Of a DNA stretch of 64,000 bases, positions 50,201 through 59,604 are shown in pieces (position 1 is the stretch's first letter; each line of letters starts with the position of its first letter). The notes beneath the pieces are model-generated. The model was not told the origin of the DNA and searched no databases. It worked only from the letters and a program-made list of their open reading frames with translations. A program made the position numbers and the translations under genes. The stretch comes from Xylanibacter ruminicola Ga6B6 (GTDB lineage Bacteria > Bacteroidota > Bacteroidia > Bacteroidales > Bacteroidaceae). The stretch lies in contig NZ_JHXD01000009.1 in assembly GCF_000687715.1 (NCBI RefSeq), forward strand, positions 51,588-115,587, in the 5' to 3' direction.

Positions 50201-50369
50201 AGCATTATTTTAATACAACGTATCATTTTTTTCGATTTTTTTTTAGGTGTTTTTGTAACTTTTTCGCAAAACGCTGTAAATCAACAACTTATGAAATGTT
50301 AAATTTAGTGTATTTTTCGCACATAACTTAAAAATGGCTCAAAATGCGTGTTTTTTGCAAAAAATGTCG

Positions 50370-50377
50370 TACCTTTG
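50370..50377 (+). promoter_or_regulatory. -7 box of mtaB
   Basis: TACCTTTG, 29 bp before the ATG at 50407. Confidence 0.5.
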
Positions 50378-50406
50378 TGCCCGCAAACAATACACCTATT
50401 TTATAT

Positions 50407-51771
50407 ATGATAGATACCTCAGCATTTCAAGGCAAAAAGGCTGCCTATTTTACACTCGGATGTAAGTTGAACTTCTCTGAAACATCTACTTTTGGTAAGA
50501 TGCTTCAGGACCTGGGCGTACGTACGGCCCAGAAAGGCGAACAGGCCGACATCTGTTTGATCAATACCTGTTCGGTAACCGAGGTGGCTGATAAGAAATG
50601 TCGTCAGGCCATTCACCGTCTGGTGCGCGAGAATCCCGGTGCCTTTGTGGTGGTAACGGGTTGCTATGCCCAGCTCGAGGCCGACGAGGTGGCAAAGATC
50701 GAGGGTGTAAGTCTGGTGTTAGGCTCTAACGAGAAGGCCAACCTGGTTCAGTTCCTCTCAGAGGCCTGGGGCGAAATCGCCCCAGAAACGAGTGAATCTA
50801 GAGAGGCTAGCCCTACTAGATCTGCTAGATTCTTTAGAGAGAAAACCAAGGATATCAAATCCTTTGCGCCCAGCTGCTCAAAGGGTAACCGCACGCGCTA
50901 TTTCCTGAAGGTGCAGGATGGCTGCGATTACTTCTGCACCTACTGTACCATTCCCTACGCCCGTGGTTTTTCGCGCAACCCAACGATCGCCTCGCTGGTA
51001 GCGCAGGCCCAGGAGGCTGCTGCCGAGGGCGGTAAGGAGATTGTGCTCACCGGTGTGAATATCGGCGATTTTGGTAAGACTACCGGCGAGAAGTTTATCG
51101 ACCTGGTTAAGGCGCTCGATGGGGTAGAGGGCATTCAGCGTTACCGCATCAGCTCGCTCGAGCCCGATCTGATTTCGGATGAGCTCATCGAGTACTGCGC
51201 CAAGAGCCGTGCCTTCATGCCGCACTTCCATATCCCCCTGCAGAGCGGTAGTAACACGGTTCTCAAGCTCATGCATCGTCATTACGATCGCGAGCTGTTT
51301 GCCGAGAAGATTCACCGTATCAAGGAGTTGATGCCCGATGCCTTTATCGGCGTAGATGTGATGGTGGGCTGCCGTGGCGAAACACCCGAGTGCTTCGACG
51401 AGACCTACACGTTCCTGGATAGCCTGGATGTTACCCAGCTGCACGTGTTCCCATACTCCGAGCGCCCAGGCACATCGGCCCTCAGCATCCCATACGTGGT
51501 TCCCGAGAAGGAGAAGAAGCTGCGTGTAAAGCGCCTGTTGGAACTCTCTGATCAGAAAACCCATGCTTTCTACGAGCGTTATATCGGCCAGCAGGCCGAG
51601 GTGCTGTTCGAGAAGGCTACCCGCGGTCGCGCCATGCACGGTTTTACTAAGAACTATATCCGTGTAGAGCTGCCCGCCAAGGATGCCAACCCCGATTTCG
51701 ACAATCAGCTCATCAGCGTGAAGTTGGGCGAGATGTCCCGCGATAAGGAATCGTTAATGTGTATTATATAA
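50407..51771 (+). CDS. mtaB: tRNA (t6A37) methylthiotransferase MtaB
   Basis: 454 residues. The N-terminal domain begins KKAAYFTLGCKLNFSE (Cys 19 of the family), with NTCSVTEVADKKCRQAI and VTGCYAQ supplying the other Cys of the auxiliary cluster. The radical-SAM site is CDYFCTYC (Cys 173, 177, 180) in TIPYARGFSRNP, then LTGVNIGDFG, PLQSGSNTVLKLMHR and a C-terminal TRAM-like end. It adds a methylthio group to t6A37 of tRNA. The ATG at 50407 is chosen since earlier in-frame codons precede the predicted transcript. A 9-bp satellite lies in the linker before the radical-SAM domain. Confidence 0.92.
   Translation: MIDTSAFQGKKAAYFTLGCKLNFSETSTFGKMLQDLGVRTAQKGEQADICLINTCSVTEVADKKCRQAIHRLVRENPGAFVVVTGCYAQLEADEVAKIEGVSLVLGSNEKANLVQFLSEAWGEIAPETSESREASPTRSARFFREKTKDIKSFAPSCSKGNRTRYFLKVQDGCDYFCTYCTIPYARGFSRNPTIASLVAQAQEAAAEGGKEIVLTGVNIGDFGKTTGEKFIDLVKALDGVEGIQRYRISSLEPDLISDELIEYCAKSRAFMPHFHIPLQSGSNTVLKLMHRHYDRELFAEKIHRIKELMPDAFIGVDVMVGCRGETPECFDETYTFLDSLDVTQLHVFPYSERPGTSALSIPYVVPEKEKKLRVKRLLELSDQKTHAFYERYIGQQAEVLFEKATRGRAMHGFTKNYIRVELPAKDANPDFDNQLISVKLGEMSRDKESLMCII
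50798..50842 (+). repeat. 9-bp CTAG satellite inside mtaB
   Basis: CTAGAGAGG, CTAGCCCTA, CTAGATCTG, CTAGATTCT, TTAGAGAGA: CTAG at 50798, 50807, 50816 and 50825, exactly 9 bp apart and in frame. It encodes SREASPTRSARFFRE between the N-terminal and radical-SAM domains. Confidence 0.85.
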
Positions 51772-51787
51772 TGTACGCGCGCGTAAG

Positions 51788-52810
51788 ATGGAAAAAGTAG
51801 CAATAGTCATACTCAATTGGAACGGTCGTCAGATGCTCGAGCAGTATCTTCCCTCCGTGCTGAATTACTCAAAGGACGAGGCCACGGTTTATGTAGCCGA
51901 TAACGCATCAACCGACGATTCGTTGGCGTTTCTGCAGCAGCATTACCCCGAGGTAAAGTTGGTTGTGCTGGATAAGAACTGGGGCTTTGCCGAGGGTTAC
52001 AACCGAGCTTTGGCACAGATCCAGGCCGAGTACTACCTGCTGCTCAATTCCGATATCGAGGTTACCCACCATTGGCTCACCCCGATGATCGAGTACCTGG
52101 ATGCCCACGCCGATGTGGCTGCCTGTCAGCCCAAGCTGCTCTCCATCTTCGATAAGGACCGCTTTGAGTATGCCGGCGCCAGCGGTGGTTATCTCGACCG
52201 CTTTGGCTATCCCTTCTGTCGCGGTCGTATCTTCGATACCGTCGAGGGCGATAACGGTCAGTACGACGATGTGGCCGATATCCTGTGGGCCACAGGTGCC
52301 GCGCTCCTCATCCGCAGCACCGATTACTGGGCTGTAAACGGACTCGATGCCCGCTTCTTTGCCCATAACGAGGAGATAGATATGTGCTGGCGATTGCGCA
52401 TTCGTGGTCGCCGTATCGTCTGCATTCCAGATAGTTACGTGTACCATGTTGGTGGCGGCACGCTGCCAAAGGGTAACCCGATGAAGACCTTCCTGAACTT
52501 CCGCAACAACCTCACGATGCTTTATAAGTGCCTGCCCGACGACGAGCTGCAGCACGTGATGCGTTGGCGCTGGTTCCTGGATTACCTGGCCGCCTGGGAA
52601 ACCCTGATTCTGGGTCGTAACTGGGGCGACTTCAAGGCCATCTATCGTGCCCGTCGTGCTTTTAAACGTTGGAAGAAGGATTTTGAAGCCGACCGTCAGA
52701 CCATTCAGGCTTCGCGACAGATACAAAAAATACCAGAGCAAAAATCGTTTTCTTTGCTCTGGCAGTATTACGCTAAAGGTCGCAAGCTGTTTAGTGCTTT
52801 GCCCCTTTAG
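51788..52810 (+). CDS. Family 2 glycosyltransferase
   Basis: 340 residues. GT-A fold: VAIVILNWNGRQMLEQYLPS at the start, VADNASTDDS, LDKNWGFAEGYNRAL and the metal-binding LLLNSDIEV (about 86-94), then GAALLIRSTDYWAVNGLDARFFAHNEEIDMCWRLR typical of rhamnosyltransferase-like GT2 enzymes. The C-terminal 80 residues are basic and helical. It transfers a sugar to a surface glycan or similar acceptor; donor and acceptor cannot be read from the sequence. Its stop codon directly abuts that of the convergent gene. Confidence 0.9.
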   Translation: MEKVAIVILNWNGRQMLEQYLPSVLNYSKDEATVYVADNASTDDSLAFLQQHYPEVKLVVLDKNWGFAEGYNRALAQIQAEYYLLLNSDIEVTHHWLTPMIEYLDAHADVAACQPKLLSIFDKDRFEYAGASGGYLDRFGYPFCRGRIFDTVEGDNGQYDDVADILWATGAALLIRSTDYWAVNGLDARFFAHNEEIDMCWRLRIRGRRIVCIPDSYVYHVGGGTLPKGNPMKTFLNFRNNLTMLYKCLPDDELQHVMRWRWFLDYLAAWETLILGRNWGDFKAIYRARRAFKRWKKDFEADRQTIQASRQIQKIPEQKSFSLLWQYYAKGRKLFSALPL

Positions 52811-54052
52811 TTATGGTTTGGTAATCACCACCTTTACGGGCTGCTCAACCTCCTTGCGCCACAGCTTCAGGAAGTTGAACCAATCCTTAGCGGTATGGTA
52901 GCCAAATGTCTCGTTATCAGAGGTATACACTATCTTGTACTTTAGTATATTCTGGTTGGCTTTTATCACAAAAGCATAGTTGTCTTTGTTGGCTGGCTCC
53001 TCGCTGGCCATGTACTGCTGGGGTATCAGAATACCCAAGCCCACCGTTTCGCGCTTAAAGTTGATGGTGTCGCCGGTGGGGAAGTCGCTGCCCCAACAGC
53101 CGCGCAAACCCTTGTGGTCGGTAAACTCCTCCGAACCCTTCACGTTAATCACACCGGTCGAGAATCGGTAGTTGCTCACGTCGGTATGCTTCTTGGTGAA
53201 ATACACCTCCACATCGGTATCGCGATGCCCGGCGTACTGGATGTAGCGGATGGTCATGTTGATGGCGGGACGATAGGCTTCGGCCTGCCAGCCTTTATCT
53301 ACTAACTCTACGATGGTGCGCAGCGGACCGTACGAGATAATCCTCTGTGTGCGCGAGGCCACGGGATCGATCATCGTGGGCTGCTGGCCGTCCCAACCGC
53401 GAAAAGCTCCCAGTCCAAAGGTGTTTCCTACCCACAGCACATCGTCGCCGTAACCCTGGGCTTTCTGCTCAGGCTGGGTGTAGAACTGGGTTTCCTCCAG
53501 CTCCAGACGCTTCTGGAACTTACCGTACAGGTCCAGCGTCTGACGTTTGTCAAAGTAGATACGGATACCGTTCAGCTCGCTCTCAAAGTCCACACCGTGA
53601 TGGTGCTGCAGATTATACGAGTTAGCGCAGTCGCCGCGCGCGGTGATGGCCTCGATAAAGTTGTTGTGTTTGTTTTTCTCCTTCACCTTGTCGTTGCGAA
53701 TCAGCATTTCGGCAAACACGCGGGCAGGGTATTTGGCGGGCTCGTCGCACAGGTCGTTAAACAGCTGTACCTCGTACTTCAGCTGCTGCTTGCCCTTCAG
53801 GTCAGCCAGGAAACACAGCTCGTCGAACACCTCGTCCTGGTCCAGATCGTCCAGCTGACAGGGTATCTCCTTGCCCTCGCAGGTAACCAGCGCGCGGCGC
53901 ACTTCGCCGTAGCTGTTAAGGGGGATTATCACCGCCTGATCGGTGCGTGCGGCAGCCGATGGGTTAGTAACGCTCACGGTCAGCTGCTGCTGAGCCTGGG
54001 CGGTCATCACACTGATGGCAGCAAGTGCCAACGTTATCATTTTCTTTTTCAT
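52811..54052 (-). CDS. Secreted DUF4861-like protein
   Basis: 413 residues from the ATG at 54050-54052 (MKKKMITLALAAISVMTAQAQ, a signal peptide). The sequence is beta-rich: QLTVSVTNPSAAARTDQAVIIPL, CQLDDLDQDEVFDELCFLADL, HHGVDFESELNGIRIYFDKRQTLDLYG, DVLWVGNTFGLGAFRGWDG. I take it for a DUF4861-type protein, a group often linked to polysaccharide use in Bacteroidota, but no PUL genes surround it here. A catalytic role is not established. Confidence 0.75.
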   Translation of the reverse strand: MKKKMITLALAAISVMTAQAQQQLTVSVTNPSAAARTDQAVIIPLNSYGEVRRALVTCEGKEIPCQLDDLDQDEVFDELCFLADLKGKQQLKYEVQLFNDLCDEPAKYPARVFAEMLIRNDKVKEKNKHNNFIEAITARGDCANSYNLQHHHGVDFESELNGIRIYFDKRQTLDLYGKFQKRLELEETQFYTQPEQKAQGYGDDVLWVGNTFGLGAFRGWDGQQPTMIDPVASRTQRIISYGPLRTIVELVDKGWQAEAYRPAINMTIRYIQYAGHRDTDVEVYFTKKHTDVSNYRFSTGVINVKGSEEFTDHKGLRGCWGSDFPTGDTINFKRETVGLGILIPQQYMASEEPANKDNYAFVIKANQNILKYKIVYTSDNETFGYHTAKDWFNFLKLWRKEVEQPVKVVITKP

Positions 54053-54077
54053 CTTTTTTATTTGTCTTAGCAGAGGG

Positions 54078-54085
54078 CAAAAGTA
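54078..54085 (-). promoter_or_regulatory. -7 box of the DUF4861-like gene
   Basis: TACTTTTG on the minus strand, 26 bp before the ATG, flanked by a 6-bp inverted repeat (GAGGGC at 54073, GCCCTC at 54103). Confidence 0.5.
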
Positions 54086-54176
54086 CACAAAAACCATCAA
54101 ATGGCCCTCGATTTTTACACAAATAAACAAAAATGTGCAGTATTTTATACTTTTATTTAAATATTTTAGGTTAAAA

Positions 54177-54208
54177 TTTGGTTTTTAAAATACTTTTTAG
54201 TATATTTG
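54177..54208 (+). promoter_or_regulatory. Promoter of the GldB-like gene
   Basis: TTTG at 54177-54180, 20-bp spacer, TATATTTG at 54201-54208; the GTG start lies 48 bp downstream. Confidence 0.7.
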
Positions 54209-54255
54209 CAACGAATTTTTTAACATAAGTATATTATTTCCCACAAAAATAGCCC

Positions 54256-55059
54256 GTGCGCAAGGTATATTATTTTCTATTGATAGTGCTCTTTGGGTGC
54301 ATTAGCTGTGAATGGCAATTTACAGCGGGCGACGACCGTATTGTGAAGGTCGATCGCTACGACCGTATCCAGAGTCTGTACCTTACCACCGGCGATTTCT
54401 CGGCTTTGCAGCAGATGAACACCGTTTATCCCATGCAAACCCGCACGCTCATCGAGGATGTGTTGCGTATCGGTAAGGTAGACGATCAGCAGATCAACAC
54501 CAAGTTCCTGCGTTTCTATCAGGATTCTACCTTGCAGGCGCTCATTTCCGAGGCCGAGCAGCAGTACGCCAACATGGATGATATCAATGCCGATTTTACC
54601 AAGGTGTTCAAGTATCTGCGCGAGCATATTCCTGGCATCGAGGTGCCCGAGGTTTATGCCCAGATAGGTTCGCTCGATCAGAGTGTGATTGTGGGTAACG
54701 GCTCTATCGGTATCTGTCTGGATAAGTATCTGGGTAGCGATTATGCCCTTTACAAGAATCCGCTCTACGGCTATTCCAAGAGTCAGCTGGCCACGATGAC
54801 CCGCAGCTACATTGTGCCCGATTGCGCTGGGTTTTACCTGCTCAGTCTGTACCCCATGCCGCAGGACCGCGCCCTCAGTCAGCAGGAGCGCGACATGCAT
54901 ATCGGCAAAATCCACTGGGTCATCAATCAGGCTTACGGCAAGCACGTGTTCAACACCGTCTATACCCGTATGGTGGACCGTTACATGAAGAGCCACAACC
55001 TGACCATCGACCAGATGCTGCGAAACAACAACTATTCTGAGTTCCGCAAAACCAACTGA
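54256..55059 (+). CDS. GldB-like lipoprotein
   Basis: 267 residues, starting at GTG 54256 (no ATG is available before the signal peptide). Signal peptide with lipobox GCISC. The body is helical and resembles the gliding-motility protein GldB: GNGSIGICLDKYLGSDYALYKN and MTRSYIVPDCAGFYLL mark the family. GldB homologues occur in non-gliding Bacteroidales, where their role is open. The last 28 bp overlap the convergent radical-SAM gene. Confidence 0.78.
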   Translation: MRKVYYFLLIVLFGCISCEWQFTAGDDRIVKVDRYDRIQSLYLTTGDFSALQQMNTVYPMQTRTLIEDVLRIGKVDDQQINTKFLRFYQDSTLQALISEAEQQYANMDDINADFTKVFKYLREHIPGIEVPEVYAQIGSLDQSVIVGNGSIGICLDKYLGSDYALYKNPLYGYSKSQLATMTRSYIVPDCAGFYLLSLYPMPQDRALSQQERDMHIGKIHWVINQAYGKHVFNTVYTRMVDRYMKSHNLTIDQMLRNNNYSEFRKTN

Positions 55060-55973
55060 CCTTGATGTATATTCTTCGCTTTCAGGTAGTTTACCAGTTT
55101 GTTGGTAAACTCGTAGTTCTTTAGTCCCCAGTGCGGCGCTATCAGCAGTTCCTTAGGCGATTGCGACACAAACCGCTCCAGCACCATATCCGGTCGCAGG
55201 CGCTGTATGTATTGGGCAATCAGTTCGATGTACTCGTCCACGCTGTAGATGTGGAACGACTCACGCTCGTACATCTCGGCCAGCTTGGTGCCTCGGATAA
55301 TCTGCATCTGATGAATCTTCAGAATGTCGATGGGCAGCTGCGATAGGATAGGGGCCTGACGCAGACTCTCGGCCGCATCCTCGCCTGGCAGTCCCAGGAT
55401 AATGTGTGCGCCGGTGAGCAACCCGCGCTGATGCGTGCGCTCCAAGGCCGATACCGACTGCTCGAAACTGTGTCCGCGGTTGATGCGCTGCAGCGTTGCG
55501 TTGTTCGCGCTCTCCAGTCCGTATTCCACCAGCACAAACGTGCGCTCGTTCAGCTCGGCCAGGTAATCCAGCAACTCGTCCGATACGCAGTCGGGACGTG
55601 TGCCAATCACAATACCCACGATATCCTCTACCTGCAGCGCCTTCTCGTACAGCGCCTTCAGCTGCGCGATAGGGGCGTAGGTATTGGTAAAGGCTTGGAA
55701 ATAAGCCAGGTACTTCATGTCGGGATACTTATGCGCAAAAAACTGCTTACCCTCGTCCAACTGCGCGCTCACCTTCAGGCGTCGCTGACAGTACGAAGGG
55801 TTGAACGTGCGGTTGTCGCAGTAGATGCAGCCGCCCGTCGATATCCGGCCGTCGCGGTTGGGACAGGTAAAACCGGCATCTATCGATATCTTCTGCACAC
55901 GGTACGGAAACTGGCGCCGTATCCACGTGCCGTAGTTGTTATAATAGGGTGTATTCACTTTATTTAAATCCAT
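55032..55973 (-). CDS. TIGR01212-family radical-SAM protein (YhcC-like)
   Basis: 313 residues, starting NTPYYNNYGTWIRRQFPYRVQKISIDAGFTCPNRDGRISTGGCIYC: the cluster-binding Cys are C37, C49 and C52 (CPNRDG...GGCIYC). NTYAPIAQLKALYEKAL, TRPDCVSDELLDYL, EYGLESANNATLQRINRGHS and GAHIILGLPGED follow in family order. The reaction is unknown in this family. Its end overlaps the GldB-like gene by 28 bp and its start faces the DPP IV gene across a compact divergent promoter region. Confidence 0.9.
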   Translation of the reverse strand: MDLNKVNTPYYNNYGTWIRRQFPYRVQKISIDAGFTCPNRDGRISTGGCIYCDNRTFNPSYCQRRLKVSAQLDEGKQFFAHKYPDMKYLAYFQAFTNTYAPIAQLKALYEKALQVEDIVGIVIGTRPDCVSDELLDYLAELNERTFVLVEYGLESANNATLQRINRGHSFEQSVSALERTHQRGLLTGAHIILGLPGEDAAESLRQAPILSQLPIDILKIHQMQIIRGTKLAEMYERESFHIYSVDEYIELIAQYIQRLRPDMVLERFVSQSPKELLIAPHWGLKNYEFTNKLVNYLKAKNIHQGQLVLRNSE

Positions 55974-55980
55974 CAGTGTG

Positions 55981-55988
55981 CAAAGTTA
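55981..55988 (-). promoter_or_regulatory. -7 box of the TIGR01212 gene
   Basis: TAACTTTG on the minus strand, 8 bp before the ATG at 55973: a leader of at most a few bases. Only 13 bp from the divergent box at 56002. Confidence 0.55.
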
Positions 55989-56001
55989 ACGAAAAAAACG
56001 C

Positions 56002-56009
56002 TATCTTTG
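56002..56009 (+). promoter_or_regulatory. -7 box of the DPP IV gene
   Basis: TATCTTTG, 30 bp before the ATG; its -33 region overlaps the opposite promoter. Confidence 0.55.
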
Positions 56010-56038
56010 CAGTCTGAAACAGTAAAAACTCTAAAAAT

Positions 56039-58249
56039 ATGAAGAAATTAAGATTATTCTCGCTTGGCGTGTCGCTAGCGCTGGCTGTGAGTGCTACGGC
56101 CGGCAAGCAGATTACGCTCACCGACATCACCAAAGGCGAGTTCCGCAGTAAGTCCATCAGCGCCGTTTACCCCTTGGCCGATGGCGAGACTTACGCGCAG
56201 ATTAGCAGCGATGGTAAGCAGATTGTTACTTACTCGTTTAAAACCGGCAAACAGGTAGGCGTGCTGTTCGATGCAGCTACCGCCCGTGGCGCTAAACTCG
56301 ACGGTATTGATGGTTACATCATGAGTCCCGACGGCACCCGTCTGCTCATCCAGACTGGCACCAAGGCCATCTATCGTCGCTCGTTCACCGCTACCTATTA
56401 TATATATAGCATCCGCAACAACAAGCTCGAGCCCCTGTCGGATGGCGGTCCTCAGCAAACACCCGTGTTCTCGCCCGATGGCAACCAGATTGCCTTCGTA
56501 CGCGATAACAACATCTTCCTGGTAAAGCTGCTCTACGATAATGCCGAGAGTCAGGTTACCAAGGATGGAAAGCGCAACGAGGTGATCAACGGTATCCCCG
56601 ACTGGGTTTACGAGGAGGAGTTCTCAACCAACTCGTCGATGGTGTTCACCGCCGACTCTAAGCAGATTCTGTGGATCCGTTACGACGAGAGCGCCGTTAA
56701 GCAGTACTCTATGCAGCTGTTCAAGGGCCTGAGGCCCACCCGCACCGAGTTTGCCGAGTACCCTGGCGATTACACCTATAAGTACCCCGTGCCCGGACAG
56801 GACAACTCGAAGGTAAGCGTGTGGAGCTATGATATCAAGAGTCATCAGACCCGTAAGATCGACCTGCCTCTGGGTGCCGAGGATTATATCCCTCGCATAA
56901 AAGCGACCAGCGATCCTACTAAGGTGGCCATCATGACCATGAACCGCCACCAGGACGTGCTGCGCATCTATATGGCCAACCCGCTCTCAACCGTTTGCAA
57001 GCTGGCTATCGAGGATAAGGTAGACAAGTACATCAAGGAAGAGGTGCTCGATGATATCCAGCTCACCGACCAGCATATCCTGCTGCCCAGCGAGCGCGAT
57101 GGCTACAACCATCTGTACCTCTACAACCTGAACGGACAGCTGCTGCGCCAGATTATCCACGAGAACTTTGTGGTGAAGGCCGTTTACGGTTACGACGAGA
57201 AGACCGGCGATACCTATTTTGCCGCTAACCCCACCGGTGCTACCGAGCAGCAGGTGATGGTGGCCCACCAGAATGGAAAGGTCGAGGCACTCACTCCCAA
57301 GACGGGTGTCAGCAACGCCATTTTCAGCAAGAACTTCAAGTACTTTATCAATATCTGGAGCGACATCAACAATCCCGCCCAGTACACCATCTGTCAGAAC
57401 AACGGCAAAAAGCTCACCACACTCATCGACAACCACGAGCTCAAGGCTAAGTTGGCCGATTACGAGCTGGGCCAGAAGCAGATGTTTACTTTTACCACCA
57501 GCGAGGGCGTGCAGCTGAACGGTTATATGGTGAAGCCCGCTAACTTCGATGCCAACAAGCAGTATCCCGTTATCATGTATCAGTACGGCGGTCCTGGCTC
57601 ACAGCAGGTACTCAACCAGTGGGGCCTGGGCATGGCCGGCAACGGTGCCATCCTCGAGCAGTATCTGTGTCAGCAGGGGTATATCTGCGTGTGCGTTGAT
57701 AACCGTGGTACCGGCGGTCGTGGCGCCGAATTCGAGAAGTGCACCTACCTGCGCCTGGGCGAACTCGAGGCTCGCGACCAGGTGGAGACAGCCCTTTGGC
57801 TGGGTCAGCAGAGTTATGTAGATAAGGATCGTATCGGCATCTGGGGCTGGAGCTATGGTGGCTGGAACACCCTCATGTCGATGTCGGAGGGTCGTCCCGT
57901 GTTCCGTGCCGGTGTGGCCATCGCGCCTCCAACCTGCTGGCGCTATTACGACTCGATCTACACCGAGCGTTACATGCGTACGCCTAAGGAGAATGCCAGC
58001 GGCTACGACGAGGTGAACCCCATCGCCCGTGCCAACAACCTGCATGGTGCGCTGCTCATCTGTCATGGTTTGGCTGATGATAACGTGCACTACCAGAACA
58101 CCGCCGAATACGTCGAGGCTTTGGTGCAGGCCGATAAGGATTTCCGTCAGTTAGTCTATACCAACCGCAATCACGGCATCTCGGGTGGTAACACCAGGAA
58201 CCACCTGTACCGTCAGGCCATCAATCATTTTAATGATAATTTGAAATAA
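56039..58249 (+). CDS. Dipeptidyl-peptidase IV (S9 family)
   Basis: 736 residues. Signal peptide (MKKLRLFSLGVSLALAVSATA); an eight-blade propeller region (about 30-480) with IPDWVYEEEF, the Glu pair that holds the free N-terminus in DPP IV; and the alpha/beta-hydrolase domain with GWSYGGW (catalytic Ser about 604), Asp in HGLADDNVHY (about 678) and His in NRNHGISGG (about 711). It removes X-Pro or X-Ala dipeptides in the periplasm, helping amino-acid uptake by these peptide-using bacteria. A bidirectional terminator follows. Confidence 0.95.
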   Translation: MKKLRLFSLGVSLALAVSATAGKQITLTDITKGEFRSKSISAVYPLADGETYAQISSDGKQIVTYSFKTGKQVGVLFDAATARGAKLDGIDGYIMSPDGTRLLIQTGTKAIYRRSFTATYYIYSIRNNKLEPLSDGGPQQTPVFSPDGNQIAFVRDNNIFLVKLLYDNAESQVTKDGKRNEVINGIPDWVYEEEFSTNSSMVFTADSKQILWIRYDESAVKQYSMQLFKGLRPTRTEFAEYPGDYTYKYPVPGQDNSKVSVWSYDIKSHQTRKIDLPLGAEDYIPRIKATSDPTKVAIMTMNRHQDVLRIYMANPLSTVCKLAIEDKVDKYIKEEVLDDIQLTDQHILLPSERDGYNHLYLYNLNGQLLRQIIHENFVVKAVYGYDEKTGDTYFAANPTGATEQQVMVAHQNGKVEALTPKTGVSNAIFSKNFKYFINIWSDINNPAQYTICQNNGKKLTTLIDNHELKAKLADYELGQKQMFTFTTSEGVQLNGYMVKPANFDANKQYPVIMYQYGGPGSQQVLNQWGLGMAGNGAILEQYLCQQGYICVCVDNRGTGGRGAEFEKCTYLRLGELEARDQVETALWLGQQSYVDKDRIGIWGWSYGGWNTLMSMSEGRPVFRAGVAIAPPTCWRYYDSIYTERYMRTPKENASGYDEVNPIARANNLHGALLICHGLADDNVHYQNTAEYVEALVQADKDFRQLVYTNRNHGISGGNTRNHLYRQAINHFNDNLK

Positions 58250-58261
58250 AACAAATAAAAA

Positions 58262-58286
58262 CCCCAGCCAATCGGCTGGGGCTTTT
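58262..58286. terminator. Bidirectional terminator between DPP IV and glyA
   Basis: CCCCAGCC, loop AATC, GGCTGGGG, T-runs on both sides. The loop and inner bases match those of the rplT terminator. Confidence 0.9.
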
Positions 58287-58291
58287 ATTTA

Positions 58292-59572
58292 TTAGTAAGC
58301 GAACAAAGGATAATCCTTCATCTTCTCGTTAACGCGGGCGCGAACGCTTGCGATAACCTCTGGGTTCTCAGGATCGTTCAGAACCTCCTCAATCCAGGCA
58401 GCAATCTGTACCATCAGATCCTCCTTAGCACCACGTGTGGTGATGGCAGGTGTACCCAGACGGATACCAGAAGTCTGGAAAGCAGAACGGCTGTCGAATG
58501 GAACCATGTTCTTGTTTACGGTAATGTCGGCAGCAACCAGTGCGTTCTCAGCTACCTTACCAGTCAGCTCGGGATACTTAGAGCGCAGGTCAACCAGCAT
58601 TGAGTGGTTGTCGGTACCACCGCTAACGATACCGAATCCACGCTTAACCAACTCGTCGGCCAGTACCTTAGCGTTCTTCTGTACCTGCTTAGCCCACTCC
58701 TTGAACTCAGGCTGCAGAGCCTCGCCGAAAGCCACAGCCTTGGCAGCGATCACGTGCTCCAGAGGACCACCCTGCTGTCCGGGGAATACGGCTGAGTTCA
58801 GCAGCTGACTCATCATCTTGGTTACACCCTTTGGTGTCTTCAGACCCCAAGGATTCTCAAAGTCCTTACCCATCAGGATGATACCACCACGAGGACCACG
58901 CAGAGTCTTGTGGGTTGTTGATGTTACGATGTGAGCGTACTTAACAGGGTTCTCCAGCAATCCGGCAGCAATCAGACCTGCAGGGTGAGCCATGTCGATC
59001 ATCAGCAGTGCGCCAACCTTGTCGGCAATCTCACGCATGCGCTTGTAGTCCCACTCGCGGCTGTAGGCGCTACCACCACCGATAATCAGCTTTGGCTTGT
59101 GCTCCAGTGCCAGCTGCTCCATCTCGTCGTAATCTACGCGACCGGTCTCCTTGTTCAGGTTGTAACCGATGGGGTTGTAGATCAAACCAGATGTGTTCAC
59201 GTGCGAACCGTGTGACAGGTGACCACCGTGATCCAGGTTCAATCCCATGAATGTGTCGCCTGGCTTCAGTACTGCCAGCAGTACGGCAGCGTTAGCCTGA
59301 GCACCTGAGTGAGGCTGTACGTTAGCGTACTCAGCACCGAAAAGCTTGCAAACGCGGTCGATAGCCAACTGCTCAACCTCGTCAACTACCTGGCAACCAC
59401 CATAGTAACGGTGTCCAGGATAACCCTCGGCGTACTTGTTAGTCAGGTAAGATCCCATGGCTTCCATCACCTGGTCGCTTACGAAGTTTTCACTTGCAAT
59501 CAGCTCAATGCCTTTCAGCTGGCGCTGATGCTCTTTCTCAATCAACTCGAAGATTGTGTTGTCTCTGTTCAT
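58292..59572 (-). CDS. glyA: Serine hydroxymethyltransferase
   Basis: 426 residues from the ATG at 59570-59572. N-terminus [27 protein letters not shown]-binding Lys in [26 protein letters not shown]. Converts serine and tetrahydrofolate to glycine and methylene-THF, the main source of one-carbon units. It lies 32 bp behind pyrI in the same direction with no clear promoter between, so pyrB-pyrI-glyA may be one transcript. Confidence 0.97.
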   Translation of the reverse strand: MNRDNTIFELIEKEHQRQLKGIELIASENFVSDQVMEAMGSYLTNKYAEGYPGHRYYGGCQVVDEVEQLAIDRVCKLFGAEYANVQPHSGAQANAAVLLAVLKPGDTFMGLNLDHGGHLSHGSHVNTSGLIYNPIGYNLNKETGRVDYDEMEQLALEHKPKLIIGGGSAYSREWDYKRMREIADKVGALLMIDMAHPAGLIAAGLLENPVKYAHIVTSTTHKTLRGPRGGIILMGKDFENPWGLKTPKGVTKMMSQLLNSAVFPGQQGGPLEHVIAAKAVAFGEALQPEFKEWAKQVQKNAKVLADELVKRGFGIVSGGTDNHSMLVDLRSKYPELTGKVAENALVAADITVNKNMVPFDSRSAFQTSGIRLGTPAITTRGAKEDLMVQIAAWIEEVLNDPENPEVIASVRARVNEKMKDYPLFAY

Positions 59573-59604
59573 TGTTTTGTTTATTGGGGAAAAAATGTTC
59601 AATT

